DNA from: Eubacteriales bacterium
Lineage (GTDB): Bacteria > Bacillota > Clostridia > Acetivibrionales > JANLFN01
Length of the DNA stretch: 64,000 nt
Direction: 5' to 3'
Assembly (NCBI GenBank): GCA_024655885.1
Contig: JANLFN010000008.1
Coordinates: 1 to 64,000 of the forward strand
Program-made: the position numbers and the translations under genes
Shown: piece by piece, positions 51,301 through 60,003 of the stretch
Position numbering within the stretch: the first letter of the stretch is position 1
How the letters are laid out: every line of letters begins with the position of its first letter
Notes under the pieces: model-generated
Told to the model about the DNA's origin: nothing
The model's input: the letters and a program-made list of their open reading frames with translations, nothing else
The model's database searches: none

Positions 51301-51944
51301 TGAGATTCCCCCTGTCTGTAAAAGCTCTTTCTGAAAAGCCGGATGTACCCTTCAAGGTCGCTTAAATACCGGTCGTACTCGCCATAGTAATCCGCTGTGG
51401 ATTTGCCAGGGTCCGCCTGGTCTTGGGCATAGCCTTCGATGGTGTAGAGTATGACCCTGATTGCCGCGTCTACATCTATATCTTCACGGAACAGGGTGCG
51501 GTCGATGTCATAAAACAGTTTGGGATATACGTCGTTAGTAAGCTTGTTTCGCTGCTCCATGATGCTGTTTTTCACGTCTTCGCTGTCGGGGAACGAGGCG
51601 TGTGCGATGAAATCAAAAATCATCGGGTGCTTCTTCATCAGATCCATCTTGAGCAACGCGATTTGCCTCCAGCGCTCCAGAATATCCCTCTCATCCAGGT
51701 TGATTAAATCAAAAAATTCCGCCATAACAACCTGGATTGCATAGTCATAGGCATGCAAAAACAAATCCTTCTTGGTTCCGAAGTAGTGAAACAACAGCCC
51801 CTTAGATACACCGGCCGCTTTGACGATGGCATCGGTGGAGGCCTTTTCGTAGCCATTGCAAAATTCCGCCATGGCCGCGTTCAAAATGCTTTTGCGTTTA
51901 GAATCTCCTGAACCGGGTTCGATTATGTTGTCTTCTTTTGCCGT
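51282..51944 (-). CDS. TetR-family regulator of the ABC exporter, apparently with an ACG start
   Basis: The 220-residue regulator has the TetR helix-turn-helix KRKSILNAAMAEFCNGYEKA, then STDAIVKAAGVSKGLLFHYF. An ideal ribosome site GGAGG sits 7 nt before an ACG codon (51942-51944) that would give (M)AKEDNIIEPG. The only ATG further upstream (51986) overlaps the -10 box of the promoter, so it cannot be transcribed. Either initiation occurs at ACG, or the start codon has mutated from ATG. The gene lies ahead of the ATPase and permease in one operon and presumably represses it until a drug binds. Confidence 0.85.
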   Translation of the reverse strand, partial: TAKEDNIIEPGSGDSKRKSILNAAMAEFCNGYEKASTDAIVKAAGVSKGLLFHYFGTKKDLFLHAYDYAIQVVMAEFFDLINLDERDILERWRQIALLKMDLMKKHPMIFDFIAHASFPDSEDVKNSIMEQRNKLTNDVYPKLFYDIDRTLFREDIDVDAAIRVILYTIEGYAQDQADPGKSTADYYGEYDRYLSDLEGYIRLFRKSFYRQGESQWQSSK

Positions 51945-51963
51945 AGCTACCCCTCCTTCCTTA

Positions 51964-52013
51964 TCGACTATATTGGTCAATTTCATTTTATCATAACTGA
52001 CTAATATGGTCAA
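51964..52013 (-). promoter_or_regulatory. Promoter and paired operators of the TetR-ABC cassette
   Basis: On the minus strand TTGACC (52008-52013) and TAAAAT (51985-51990) are 17 bp apart. The dyad-like sequence TTGACCATATTAGTCA overlaps the -35 box, and a second copy, TTGACCAATATAGTCGA (51964-51980), covers the transcription start. Two operators around the promoter fit autorepression. Confidence 0.75.
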
Positions 52014-52344
52014 TATTCTTTTCCAACTTCATAAAAATTATGTTTGTCAAACTGAATATTCAATATTCTAAAAAGGCTTTCACTAGCCCAAAATGAGCAC
52101 AACTATATATGAAATGCCATATACAAAGAGAAAACTTTATCGGCTGGTATCATTTTTATACATACATTTTCCGTCTGCGGGCTGTTGAACCTACTTGGCT
52201 GTCAGGTCTTTTTGCGCAGTATTTCAAATTGCATCTACTCTCTCCTCAACCATCGTTCTCATGAAAAGCCAAAATCGCCGTAGATATGTTTCCTCGGACA
52301 ATCCACAAACAAATCAGCAAGCAACATATCCTCTTTACCTTATA
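52014..52344. other. Intergenic region, nothing recognised
   Basis: About 330 bases between the TetR promoter and the second metallophosphoesterase. No gene, RNA or clear repeat could be supported. Confidence 0.35.
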
Positions 52345-53394
52345 CTAGAAGGAGTCAATAATCTCTCCTTCAACACTGACAGCTTGAACTTTTATACCGT
52401 TGTCGTCAACATCCACAATTGTAAAGTGATACTGCGGAATGGGGGGCACAACCATATTCTTTTTATTTGTATACTGTGTATAAAGCGGCGCTCCAAATCC
52501 ACCTGTAATTACCTGATAAATCTGTTTACTGAAATTAAAGCTTGTACCTTCAATTTTTTCATTAAAGCTTTTATCAACAAGTCTTCTAGAATAGTTATGT
52601 TCGTGTCCGCAGAAAACAATAGGGCTATTGGAATTATCTACAACTTTCCAAAAAGTGTCTCTTAAGGATGGATATTTGTCAAGAGAATTACCAGCTTCGG
52701 CTCCTGTCGGATAAGGTGGTTCATGCAACAAGAAAATGTTATACTTTTTAGATGGGTCAATATTGGACTTCAGCCAATCCAGCTGTTTACCCGTGATCTT
52801 ATGCATTTCACCCGGGTGATCCGAATTAAGCATGAATAAACGTGTCTCGCCTGCATCAAAATAATAGGTCGTCCTGTTATATCCTTCAAGAAAGTTTGCC
52901 TTGAATTCGTTGAAAGTTTCTGCGAATGCTTTTTCGCCGTTTTCGCCAGCCTTCATTTCATGATTTCCGATGCCAGGGTAAAAGAATTGAACAGGATAGA
53001 ATTGCGTAACGATTTGTTTGAAATAGCTTAATTGAGCATTGATTCCTGAGTAATCAATACTTCCGTCAGTCAGATCACCCGGCATTATTGCAAACTGGGG
53101 CTGGGGAGAAAGTTGCTTAATTTTTTGTAGAATCTTTTTAACTACAGTAGAGTTGACACCTTTGTCGGAGCCTCTGCTGTCAGCCATTACAACGAACCGC
53201 AGGGATTTTTTCTGCGATAAATTACCAGAGTTATCAGGTGCCTGCGTTGTAGAATTCTGTATAGTAGTCTGATTATTGTTCTGTACAGTATTCGAAGAAC
53301 TGCTATTATTTTTTGAATATTGCGCCAATGAGCATCCTGCGACACTAAACAGCAATACCACAGTAATAAGCCCAATAATAAACCTTTTTAACAT
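52345..53394 (-). CDS. Metallophosphoesterase lipoprotein
   Basis: The 349-residue protein has a lipoprotein signal (FIIGLITVVLLFSVAGC) and an asparagine/serine/threonine-rich linker of about 50 residues. A calcineurin-like phosphoesterase domain follows: RFVVMADSRGSD, AIMPGDLTDG, YPGIGNHEMK, LLHEPPYP and VFCGHEHNYSRRL. This resembles purple acid phosphatase-like secreted enzymes. The ATG at 53394 follows GGGAGTGAT; the longer frame adds 19 residues before the signal. It likely acts on phosphate esters at the cell surface. Confidence 0.9.
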   Translation of the reverse strand: MLKRFIIGLITVVLLFSVAGCSLAQYSKNNSSSSNTVQNNNQTTIQNSTTQAPDNSGNLSQKKSLRFVVMADSRGSDKGVNSTVVKKILQKIKQLSPQPQFAIMPGDLTDGSIDYSGINAQLSYFKQIVTQFYPVQFFYPGIGNHEMKAGENGEKAFAETFNEFKANFLEGYNRTTYYFDAGETRLFMLNSDHPGEMHKITGKQLDWLKSNIDPSKKYNIFLLHEPPYPTGAEAGNSLDKYPSLRDTFWKVVDNSNSPIVFCGHEHNYSRRLVDKSFNEKIEGTSFNFSKQIYQVITGGFGAPLYTQYTNKKNMVVPPIPQYHFTIVDVDDNGIKVQAVSVEGEIIDSF

Positions 53395-53503
53395 TTCAAT
53401 CACTCCCGTCAAAATTAGCATCTTTCTGCCACCTATTATCTTTTGATACATAACGGAAACTGATTCAAGGTCTTTCCTTCCAGATACAGGTCAAATATTT
53501 TCT

Positions 53504-53850
53504 CTACAATAACAGCTTGCTCAGGAACAACCTATCCATTGGTTGCATCTTCTCTTCATTTTTATTCTCCAATCCCTGCTCTATCAGCATCTTTGCAAGC
53601 ATTTCTCTTGCTGCTTCTTCATCTATAACCCTTACCTCTTCCTTCAGATCAATGAATGATTCTCCCGACTCTTCATTCATATATTCTTCTATTCTTCAAA
53701 TTTCTTCACTGTAGTTTTCCTGTCTCCAGAAAAAAGGCCTAGAATTGTATCGGTATCTAGCATTTTCGCTACGGAGGCCGTCGACATGAGCTTTAGTGGG
53801 TTTACGGGAGAAGCATTGTAATTCCTTTTTGAAAATAAAATGAACAACAG
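53504..53850 (-). pseudogene. C-terminal remnant of an IS200-like (Y1/RAYT) transposase
   Basis: Two frames on the minus strand together read like the end of a REP-associated tyrosine transposase: DTDTILGLFSGDRKTTVKKF in one, then YMNEESGESFIDLKEEVRVI and DEEAAREMLAKMLIEQG in the next. A frameshift lies around 53690. The catalytic N-terminal half is absent. Decayed sequences of the same kind occur inside the inverted-repeat element at 55805. Confidence 0.6.
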
Positions 53851-54094
53851 CAAGGATTGGTATGAAAGCCATAAAGGCGAATACAGACAATATGTGTACA
53901 ACCCGTTTGTAGAGCTTATCGGGGAATTGTCCCCTGCCATGACAGAAATAGACAGCCAGCTTATAACCATTCCCTCAAAGTTGATTTCCAGAGTGCGCAG
54001 GGATACCCGTTTTTCCAGAGGTAAGAGCCTGTACAGGGATAATGCCTGGCTTGTGTTCCTGCGGGATAAAATCCATAGATACATCACGGCATAG
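53840..54094 (+). pseudogene. DUF2461 protein fragment
   Basis: The 84 codons read NNSKDWYESHKGEYRQYVYN, then PFVELIGELSPAM and RVRRDTRFSRGKSLYRDNAW, a match to the N-terminal part of DUF2461 proteins. The first residues of the family and the C-terminal two thirds are missing. The 5' end abuts the transposase remnant, suggesting that insertion and deletion damaged the gene. Confidence 0.72.
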
Positions 54095-54190
54095 ATGTGC
54101 AAATACGGTGAAGAACCGACTTGTTGGCAGTTTTTTACCATATTTCGGCCAGTATGCCCATTGACAAATCCATTTTTCAATTCTATAATA

Positions 54191-54229
54191 TATATTCATA
54201 TATATTAACAATCAATATATATGAATATA
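54191..54229. promoter_or_regulatory. 16-bp perfect palindrome upstream of the MATE gene
   Basis: TATATTCATATATATT and its exact complement are separated by AACAATC. It lies 130 bp upstream of the MATE start, a plausible operator or promoter region. Its extreme AT content makes chance more likely than for a mixed sequence. Confidence 0.45.
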
Positions 54230-54357
54230 TAATGTTCATTAATTGTTATTGCCGCTCACTTGCGGGATACATGAATGGGCAGAGTCTCTGATTTAGCACG
54301 TGATGCAGCAGAGCAGACCTAGATTCAACAATATGAATGATGTAAGGAGATTGAAAA

Positions 54358-55779
54358 ATGGATAACACACAAAGACTAGGCGAAGAGAAAATATCAAAGC
54401 TGTTACTGAGTTTCTCTGTTCCCGCAATCGTCGGTATGATTGTAAGCGCCCTCTACAATGTAATTGACAGGATATTCATAGGCAACAGCGCCGGTTCCCT
54501 TGGGATAGCCGGAATCTCTATCGGGTTCCCCATAATGATGGTGCAGTCGGCACTGGGAATGATGGTGGGCATAGGGGCTACCGCACTGATGTCCATCAAG
54601 CTGGGGGAACAGAAGAAAGAGGAAGCCGAGAAAATAGTCGGCAACGCAATCACCCTCTTGTTGATCGTTTCCATCACCATGACGCTGCTTGTATTCTTTC
54701 TTGATCCGCTGCTGAGGATATTCGGAGCCAGCGACGAGGTAATGCCGTATGCCCGCGACTACATGCGGGTTATAATGCTTGGAAGCATCTTCGGTGCATT
54801 CAGCATGGGAATGAACAATTTCATAAGGGCGGAGGGCAAGCCCCGATTGGCAATGGCTACACAGATCTTAGGCACCGTGCTGAACGCAGCCCTTGCGCCT
54901 CTATTCATCTTTGCTTTCCAATGGGGAATGACGGGCGCAGGTCTTGCAACTGTCGTCTCCCAGGCCGTATCGGCCATATGGGTGGTACTATATTTCACCA
55001 CCGGCAGGAGCACTCTTAAAATACATACCCAAACCTTTAAACTGGACAAAGCGGTGGTCATCGGCATATTAACCCTCGGCCTTTCGTCTTTTTTCCAGCA
55101 GCTTGCCCAGAGCCTGTTAAACGCTATTATGAACAAAAACCTTGTGGCCTATGGCGGGGATATTGCCGTGTCAGGCGTGGGGGTGGTAATGAGCCTGGTT
55201 ACGCTCATTATGATGCCCATTATAGGCCTCAGCATAGGGGCGCAGCCCATTATAGGCTTTAATTACGGGGCAAGGAAATTCGACAGGAGCAGGAAAACCC
55301 TGATCTATGCCGTTGTGGCCGCTACTGTAATATCTACTGTGGGCTTTGTTTTGATCAGGATGTTTCCCACACAGCTTATTTCCATATTCAACAGCCATGA
55401 TGCCGAACTGATTAAATCCGGCACCAGATCACTGATGTTTTTTACCTTCTTCCTTCCGCTGATCGGCTTCCAGATGGTGGGCGCAGGCTATTTCCAGGCG
55501 GTGGGCAAGCCGAAGCAGTCGTTGATATTGAGCCTTTCAAGACAGGTGATTATTCTGATCCCCGCACTGTTAATTCTGCCGCTGTTTTTCGGACTTGACG
55601 GCGTGCTCGCAGCTACACCGCTTTCGGACGTACTGGCCACAATAGTCACCGGAATATGGCTGTTCTTTGAGCTGAGGTCCGAGAGCCGGATAAGTGCGCA
55701 AGACCAGCAACGCATTGAAAATGAAGGCAAAGCAATGGATGTGGCCGCACTTCAAAAAGAAATTCTGACCGAAGAATAG
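54358..55779 (+). CDS. MATE-family efflux transporter
   Basis: The 473-residue protein has 12 membrane helices in two matching halves. It begins RLGEEKISKLLLSFSVPAIV and has the MATE motifs DRIFIGNSAGSLGIAGISIG, GMNNFIRAEGKPRLAM and IGAQPIIGFNYGA. It exports cationic drugs or metabolites in exchange for sodium or protons. AAGGAG precedes the ATG by 7-8 nt. No operon partner is seen. Confidence 0.95.
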   Translation: MDNTQRLGEEKISKLLLSFSVPAIVGMIVSALYNVIDRIFIGNSAGSLGIAGISIGFPIMMVQSALGMMVGIGATALMSIKLGEQKKEEAEKIVGNAITLLLIVSITMTLLVFFLDPLLRIFGASDEVMPYARDYMRVIMLGSIFGAFSMGMNNFIRAEGKPRLAMATQILGTVLNAALAPLFIFAFQWGMTGAGLATVVSQAVSAIWVVLYFTTGRSTLKIHTQTFKLDKAVVIGILTLGLSSFFQQLAQSLLNAIMNKNLVAYGGDIAVSGVGVVMSLVTLIMMPIIGLSIGAQPIIGFNYGARKFDRSRKTLIYAVVAATVISTVGFVLIRMFPTQLISIFNSHDAELIKSGTRSLMFFTFFLPLIGFQMVGAGYFQAVGKPKQSLILSLSRQVIILIPALLILPLFFGLDGVLAATPLSDVLATIVTGIWLFFELRSESRISAQDQQRIENEGKAMDVAALQKEILTEE

Positions 55780-55804
55780 CTGACACTGAGTACGTATTTA
55801 CAGA

Positions 55805-56124
55805 GTCACAGGGGACGGTTCTCTTTTGACTCACTTCTCGCTCTTTGCGCAGTGTTGCAATCAGCCCTTACAATCTTCCGCGATTTTTCCACCTGGGAAT
55901 TTAACTCCTTTGCAACACCTTCATAGCCACGCTTGTCATTCCCTGCTTATTTTCCTCAGCACGAAGGATATTCTTATTTCCATTTTCACATAGCGTGGTA
56001 CAATAGATACCAGTTTCAGATTCCTTCCGGCTTTTCCTCAATCTGAAGATATCTCTTGCCTTGTTTGCTTAAGCTATTTTGTCTCATTTTTTTCTTGAGT
56101 CAATTAAGAACCGTCCCCGGTGAC
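55805..56124. mobile_element. 320-bp inverted-repeat element with IS200-like transposase remnants
   Basis: The ends are 29-bp inverted repeats with four mismatches: GTCACAGGGGACGGTTCT then TGACTCA at 55805, complement at 56096-56124. The GGGGACGGTTCT repeat is typical of elements moved by REP-associated (IS200-like) transposases in Clostridia. Inside, the minus strand still shows a decayed transposase start (KSRKESETGIY). The right end coincides with the stop codon of xylB, so the insertion may have trimmed or extended that gene. Confidence 0.7.
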
Positions 56125-57653
56125 TATTTGGGCAGCTTGGACAGGTGCTTAAAGCACTGCTGCAAGTCGGTGTACAACTGTTTATAGAGCTCATAATACT
56201 CTTTATATTGCTTTCGCGTAGAAAGGTTGGGGTACTGTATGCTTTTCTTTTTTACCAGAGAATCACAGGCCTTTTCCACCGAGGCATAAATCCCCGCTCC
56301 TACCCCTGCAAGGATTGCCGCTCCAAAGGCAGGTCCCTCGTCGGATTGGACGGTGCTGACAGGGCAGCCGTACAGGTCCGAAAGCATCTGTCTCCAGAGC
56401 GGACTCCTTGCGCCGCCGCCGCATGCGATCATATCTTCCACACTGACCTGCATTTCCTTAAAGACATCTACGCATTCAAGCTGTGAAAAGGCCACGCCCT
56501 CCATAACTGCGCGAATCATGTTGGCCCGGCTGTGCGAAGCGGACAAACCGAAGAATATGCCTCTGCAATAGGGGTCGGGATGAGGAGAACGTTCACCCAT
56601 CAGGTAGGGCAGATAGACCAGCCCGCCTGCTCCGGGCATCACTTTTTCCGCCAGCCTGTCCATGACTACATAGGGGTCAATTCCCAGCTTCTCGGCCTCC
56701 AGCATTTCCTCATGGCAGCAGGTATCCCTCAGCCATTTCAGAGACAGCCCGGCGCCCAGGGTACAGCTCATGACCGTCCATTTTCCCGGCACGGCGCTGC
56801 ACAGGGTGTGCACCCTTCCCTTGAGGTCAATGGAAACGCTGTCGGAAATCGCGTAGACCACACCCGAAGTGCCAATGGTAGTAAAGGCGTTCCCCGCCCT
56901 GACCACGCCTGTGCCGATAGCGGCTGCGGAGTTGTCGGCCGCACCCCCTACCACAAGGGTACCCTCCCGGAGCCCCGTCAGCTCGGCAGCCCTTCTGTGC
57001 ACTTTTCCTGTGACCTCCGGCGACTCATACAGCTTGCCCAGCATGGACCTGTCGATATGAAACTTGTGCAGTATCTCATCGGACCAGCAGCGTCCCGGAA
57101 TGTCCATGAGCTGCATACCTGCGGCATCCGACATCTCTGTGGCGAATTCACCCGTAAGCATATACCGGATGTAGTCCTTGGGGAGCAAAATATGGGCGCA
57201 TTTTTCATATAAGTCCGGTTCATTGTTCTGGACCCAGAGTATTTTAGAGGCCGTAAAGCCTGTGAGCGCGGGATTGGCCGTAATTTCGATGAGTCTTTTC
57301 TCCCCCACCATATCATTCATCTGTTCACACTCTTTTGCTGTCCGCTGGTCACACCAGAGGATGGAATTTCTTAATACCTTTCCGTCCCTGTCCAGCATTA
57401 CCAGCCCGTGCATCTGTCCTGAAAGACCTACCCCTTCAATCCCCGACGCATCAATTCCACTCTTGGCTATCACGTATTGAATGCCTTCACAGACGGCATT
57501 CCACCAGTCAGAAGGGTCCTGCTCCGCCCAACCGTTTGCCGGCTGATATAACGGGTATTCCACAGTCTTTGAACAAACTGCGTTTCCTTCGGTATCAAAC
57601 AATACCGTTTTTGTCCCCGACGTCCCCAGATCAACTCCGAGTAAATAATGCAT
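56124..57653 (-). CDS. xylB: Xylulokinase
   Basis: The kinase phosphorylates D-xylulose to xylulose-5-phosphate. The 509-residue FGGY-family protein begins YLLGVDLGTSGTKTVLFD and contains GVGLSGQMHGLVMLD (substrate loop), GAADNSAAAIGTGVV, TIGTSGVVYA and ACGGGARSPLWRQMLSDLYG, all typical of XylB. AGGAGG lies 9 nt upstream of the ATG at 57653. It follows the polyol dehydrogenase, so the ketose made there is its likely substrate. The stop codon touches the inverted repeat of a mobile element. Confidence 0.93.
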   Translation of the reverse strand: MHYLLGVDLGTSGTKTVLFDTEGNAVCSKTVEYPLYQPANGWAEQDPSDWWNAVCEGIQYVIAKSGIDASGIEGVGLSGQMHGLVMLDRDGKVLRNSILWCDQRTAKECEQMNDMVGEKRLIEITANPALTGFTASKILWVQNNEPDLYEKCAHILLPKDYIRYMLTGEFATEMSDAAGMQLMDIPGRCWSDEILHKFHIDRSMLGKLYESPEVTGKVHRRAAELTGLREGTLVVGGAADNSAAAIGTGVVRAGNAFTTIGTSGVVYAISDSVSIDLKGRVHTLCSAVPGKWTVMSCTLGAGLSLKWLRDTCCHEEMLEAEKLGIDPYVVMDRLAEKVMPGAGGLVYLPYLMGERSPHPDPYCRGIFFGLSASHSRANMIRAVMEGVAFSQLECVDVFKEMQVSVEDMIACGGGARSPLWRQMLSDLYGCPVSTVQSDEGPAFGAAILAGVGAGIYASVEKACDSLVKKKSIQYPNLSTRKQYKEYYELYKQLYTDLQQCFKHLSKLPK

Positions 57654-57695
57654 TGCACACACCTCCTGGTTGAATATCTCCAATAAGGGGACATT

Positions 57696-58736
57696 TCAGT
57701 CCATTTTTATAACCGCTTTCACTACATCCTGCTTGTTGTGGATTACGAAATCAAACGCCTTTGCCACGTCATCAAAGGCAAATTCATGAGTGACAATTCC
57801 GGAAATATCAATGATGCCCTTTGAAACTGCTTTTATGGCCTGCGGATAGATGTTCCTGTAACGGAATACCGATTTGATCTCCGCTTCCTTAGCCATTATT
57901 TTAGCAAAATTGTATTCAATAATATCCTGAGGCGCCATGCCCACAAGAACGATACGCCCGCCGTTTTTTACGGCGTAGGGGGTCTGAGCAACCGTCTTGG
58001 CAGACCCTGCCGTCTCTATTACAATATCGACACCTTTTTTATCCGTAAGCCTGTGGATTTCAGCCAGAGCATCCGTTTCAGCGGCATTGATGACCGCTGC
58101 GGCCCCCAGCTTTTTAGCGTATTCCAGTCTTTTGGGAATAACGTCCACAACGGTAATGTCTGTCGCTCCGAAAGCTTTGCACGCGAGAAGTGTCACCAGG
58201 CCAATGGTACCGGAGCCAAGAATGGCAACCGAATCCCCCAGCTTTACATTCCCCTGGTTTGCCGCATGCATACCCACGGCTAACGGCTCGATGAGGGCGC
58301 CTTCTTTTGTGGTGATTGTATCCGGAAGCTTAAAGGCCATATTTTCCGGAAACGCTATATAGTTCATTAGACAGCCGTGATAAGGCGGGGTGGCCAAAAA
58401 TTCCACATCCGGACAAAGGTTGTACCTTCCGCTTTTGCAGTATTCGCAGTGGCCGCAAGTGATTCCCGGCTCCAGTGCAACCTTATCCCCAACCTTTAAA
58501 TTTTCGACGCCCGGCCCGATTTCAACTACAGTTCCCGCACATTCGTGGCCGAGAATAAAATCGCCGTTGACAATAAAATCGCCTATTCTTCCGTTTTCAA
58601 AGTAGTGTACGTCAGAGCCGCAAATTCCCACATATTCAAGTTTTACAATTACCTGCTTCTCTTTTGCCACAGGGACCTCGATTTCCCTGATTTCCATTTT
58701 GTTGAGACCCGTCATGTATGCCGCTCTATTTTTCAT
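57696..58736 (-). CDS. Zinc-dependent polyol dehydrogenase (xylitol/sorbitol dehydrogenase-like)
   Basis: The 346-residue medium-chain dehydrogenase has the catalytic zinc site (GICGSDVHYF, GHECAGTV), a structural zinc cluster CGHCEYCKSGRYNLC, and the NAD loop ILGSGTIGLVTLLAC followed by an acidic residue in VVDV, indicating NAD preference. It would oxidise a pentitol or hexitol to its ketose, the substrate of the adjacent kinase. GGGAGGGG precedes the ATG at 58736. It is downstream of the ABC genes and probably in the same operon, separated by two hairpins. Confidence 0.92.
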   Translation of the reverse strand: MKNRAAYMTGLNKMEIREIEVPVAKEKQVIVKLEYVGICGSDVHYFENGRIGDFIVNGDFILGHECAGTVVEIGPGVENLKVGDKVALEPGITCGHCEYCKSGRYNLCPDVEFLATPPYHGCLMNYIAFPENMAFKLPDTITTKEGALIEPLAVGMHAANQGNVKLGDSVAILGSGTIGLVTLLACKAFGATDITVVDVIPKRLEYAKKLGAAAVINAAETDALAEIHRLTDKKGVDIVIETAGSAKTVAQTPYAVKNGGRIVLVGMAPQDIIEYNFAKIMAKEAEIKSVFRYRNIYPQAIKAVSKGIIDISGIVTHEFAFDDVAKAFDFVIHNKQDVVKAVIKMD

Positions 58737-58811
58737 TGAATACCCCTCCCGGTAAAACTCTAGGGTGTCAAGCCCCACTCGTCTTTTAATATCCTTCCCA
58801 CCGATTAAAAC

Positions 58812-58842
58812 ATATGCGTGAACACATTGTGTTCACGCATAT
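58812..58842. promoter_or_regulatory. 14-bp palindrome between the binding-protein and dehydrogenase genes
   Basis: ATATGCGTGAACAC-ATT-GTGTTCACGCATAT is a perfect dyad. It lies inside the operon and could act as an mRNA-stabilising stem that favours expression of the upstream binding-protein gene, or as an internal operator. No T-tract follows on the minus strand. Confidence 0.6.
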
Positions 58843-58884
58843 TGACTACCCAAAGGGAAACATAATGTGAACTTTTTGTAATTC

Positions 58885-58901
58885 CGGGATAAAATATCCC
58901 G
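58885..58901 (-). terminator. Hairpin after the binding-protein gene
   Basis: CGGGATA-AAA-TATCCCG is a perfect 7-bp stem 30 nt after the binding-protein stop. With the larger palindrome it may attenuate transcription into the dehydrogenase and kinase genes. Confidence 0.45.
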
Positions 58902-58930
58902 CTCAATTTTCCTACATTCAGTCAAGCGCA

Positions 58931-59953
58931 CTATTGAATTGCTCCGGCTTTCTTAAGCAGATCGATGTATTGATCCACATTGTCCTTGGTGATCAAGGGG
59001 TTGCCGATATCTATGTCAATCTGCTTCGCCTGGCCTGTCAGCAGCTTATTGCTGGTATCCAGCAGTTTCTCGGCCAGCTCGAAAGCATTCTGCAGGCAGG
59101 TGGAAGTCATTCTGCCTTCTTTTATAAGTAAGCACGCCTCGGCTGTCCCGTCCACGCCATAGACAAGCATATCCTTGTACTTGGGATTGTCTTTTACCAC
59201 CTCAAGCGCACCGGCCGCCATGTTGTCATTCATGGAAATAACCGCATCAATTTTGTCATTCGCCTGTACCCAGTCTTCCATATACTTCATGGCCTCATCC
59301 TTATTCCAGTTGGCAATCTGCTCGCCAACGATTTTAACATCAGGACGTTTGTCAAAGAACTCTGCCTGCCAGCTTCTACGTCTTTCATCCGCATGGAAGT
59401 TTCCCGAAGGTCCGTTCAGCACAACCACTTTTGCATTCTTCGGAATCTGCGTTAAAGCGGCGCGTGCATTAACAGCGGCCTGTTCATAGGGCTTGGCATC
59501 TACCGAGGAGGCGCCTTCAATACCCGAAATACGTGCGTTTGTCGTGATGGCAAAGATGCCGGCTTTAACAATCTTTTCCACGTATGGTCTTTGCGCTTCA
59601 CCGTTGTTGGGCTGTACGATAATCAGGTCGTATTTGCTGGTTATCGCGTTCTCGATCATGGAGTTCTCTTTGTCGTCGTTGGCTTGCCCGTCAAAAACAT
59701 CCAGTTTAATGTTGGGGTATTTTTTCGCTTCGTCTTTTACCGCGTTTGCAAGCCAAGCGGCAAACGAATCGGACTGGGCACGAGCTATGTACGCGACCTT
59801 GAATGTCTTCTGGCCACCCGCACTGCCGCTCTGGTCAGAGGATGTCGTCGTAGATGATGTCGCAGGGTTTGCGTTGTTTGCAGTGGAGCCGCAGCCAGCC
59901 AATAGAACCAGTACTAGCAACATTGAAAATACGCCTAAAAGTGTTCTCTTCAT
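58931..59953 (-). CDS. Sugar ABC transporter substrate-binding lipoprotein
   Basis: The 340-residue protein has a lipobox (VLLAGCGS, Cys21) and a serine/threonine-rich linker. A periplasmic-binding-protein type 1 (RbsB-like) fold follows: TFKVAYIARAQSDSFAAW, DLIIVQPNNGEAQ, ISMNDNMAAGALE and VYGVDGTAEACLLIKEG. It would capture a sugar or polyol outside the membrane and deliver it to the permease. It is fourth in the regulator-ATPase-permease-binding protein order. Confidence 0.93.
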   Translation of the reverse strand: MKRTLLGVFSMLLVLVLLAGCGSTANNANPATSSTTTSSDQSGSAGGQKTFKVAYIARAQSDSFAAWLANAVKDEAKKYPNIKLDVFDGQANDDKENSMIENAITSKYDLIIVQPNNGEAQRPYVEKIVKAGIFAITTNARISGIEGASSVDAKPYEQAAVNARAALTQIPKNAKVVVLNGPSGNFHADERRRSWQAEFFDKRPDVKIVGEQIANWNKDEAMKYMEDWVQANDKIDAVISMNDNMAAGALEVVKDNPKYKDMLVYGVDGTAEACLLIKEGRMTSTCLQNAFELAEKLLDTSNKLLTGQAKQIDIDIGNPLITKDNVDQYIDLLKKAGAIQ

Positions 59954-60003
59954 CTTTCTTCCACCCTTTTATTATTTTTTATTTTAAACAGCCAAGCAGC
60001 TGT

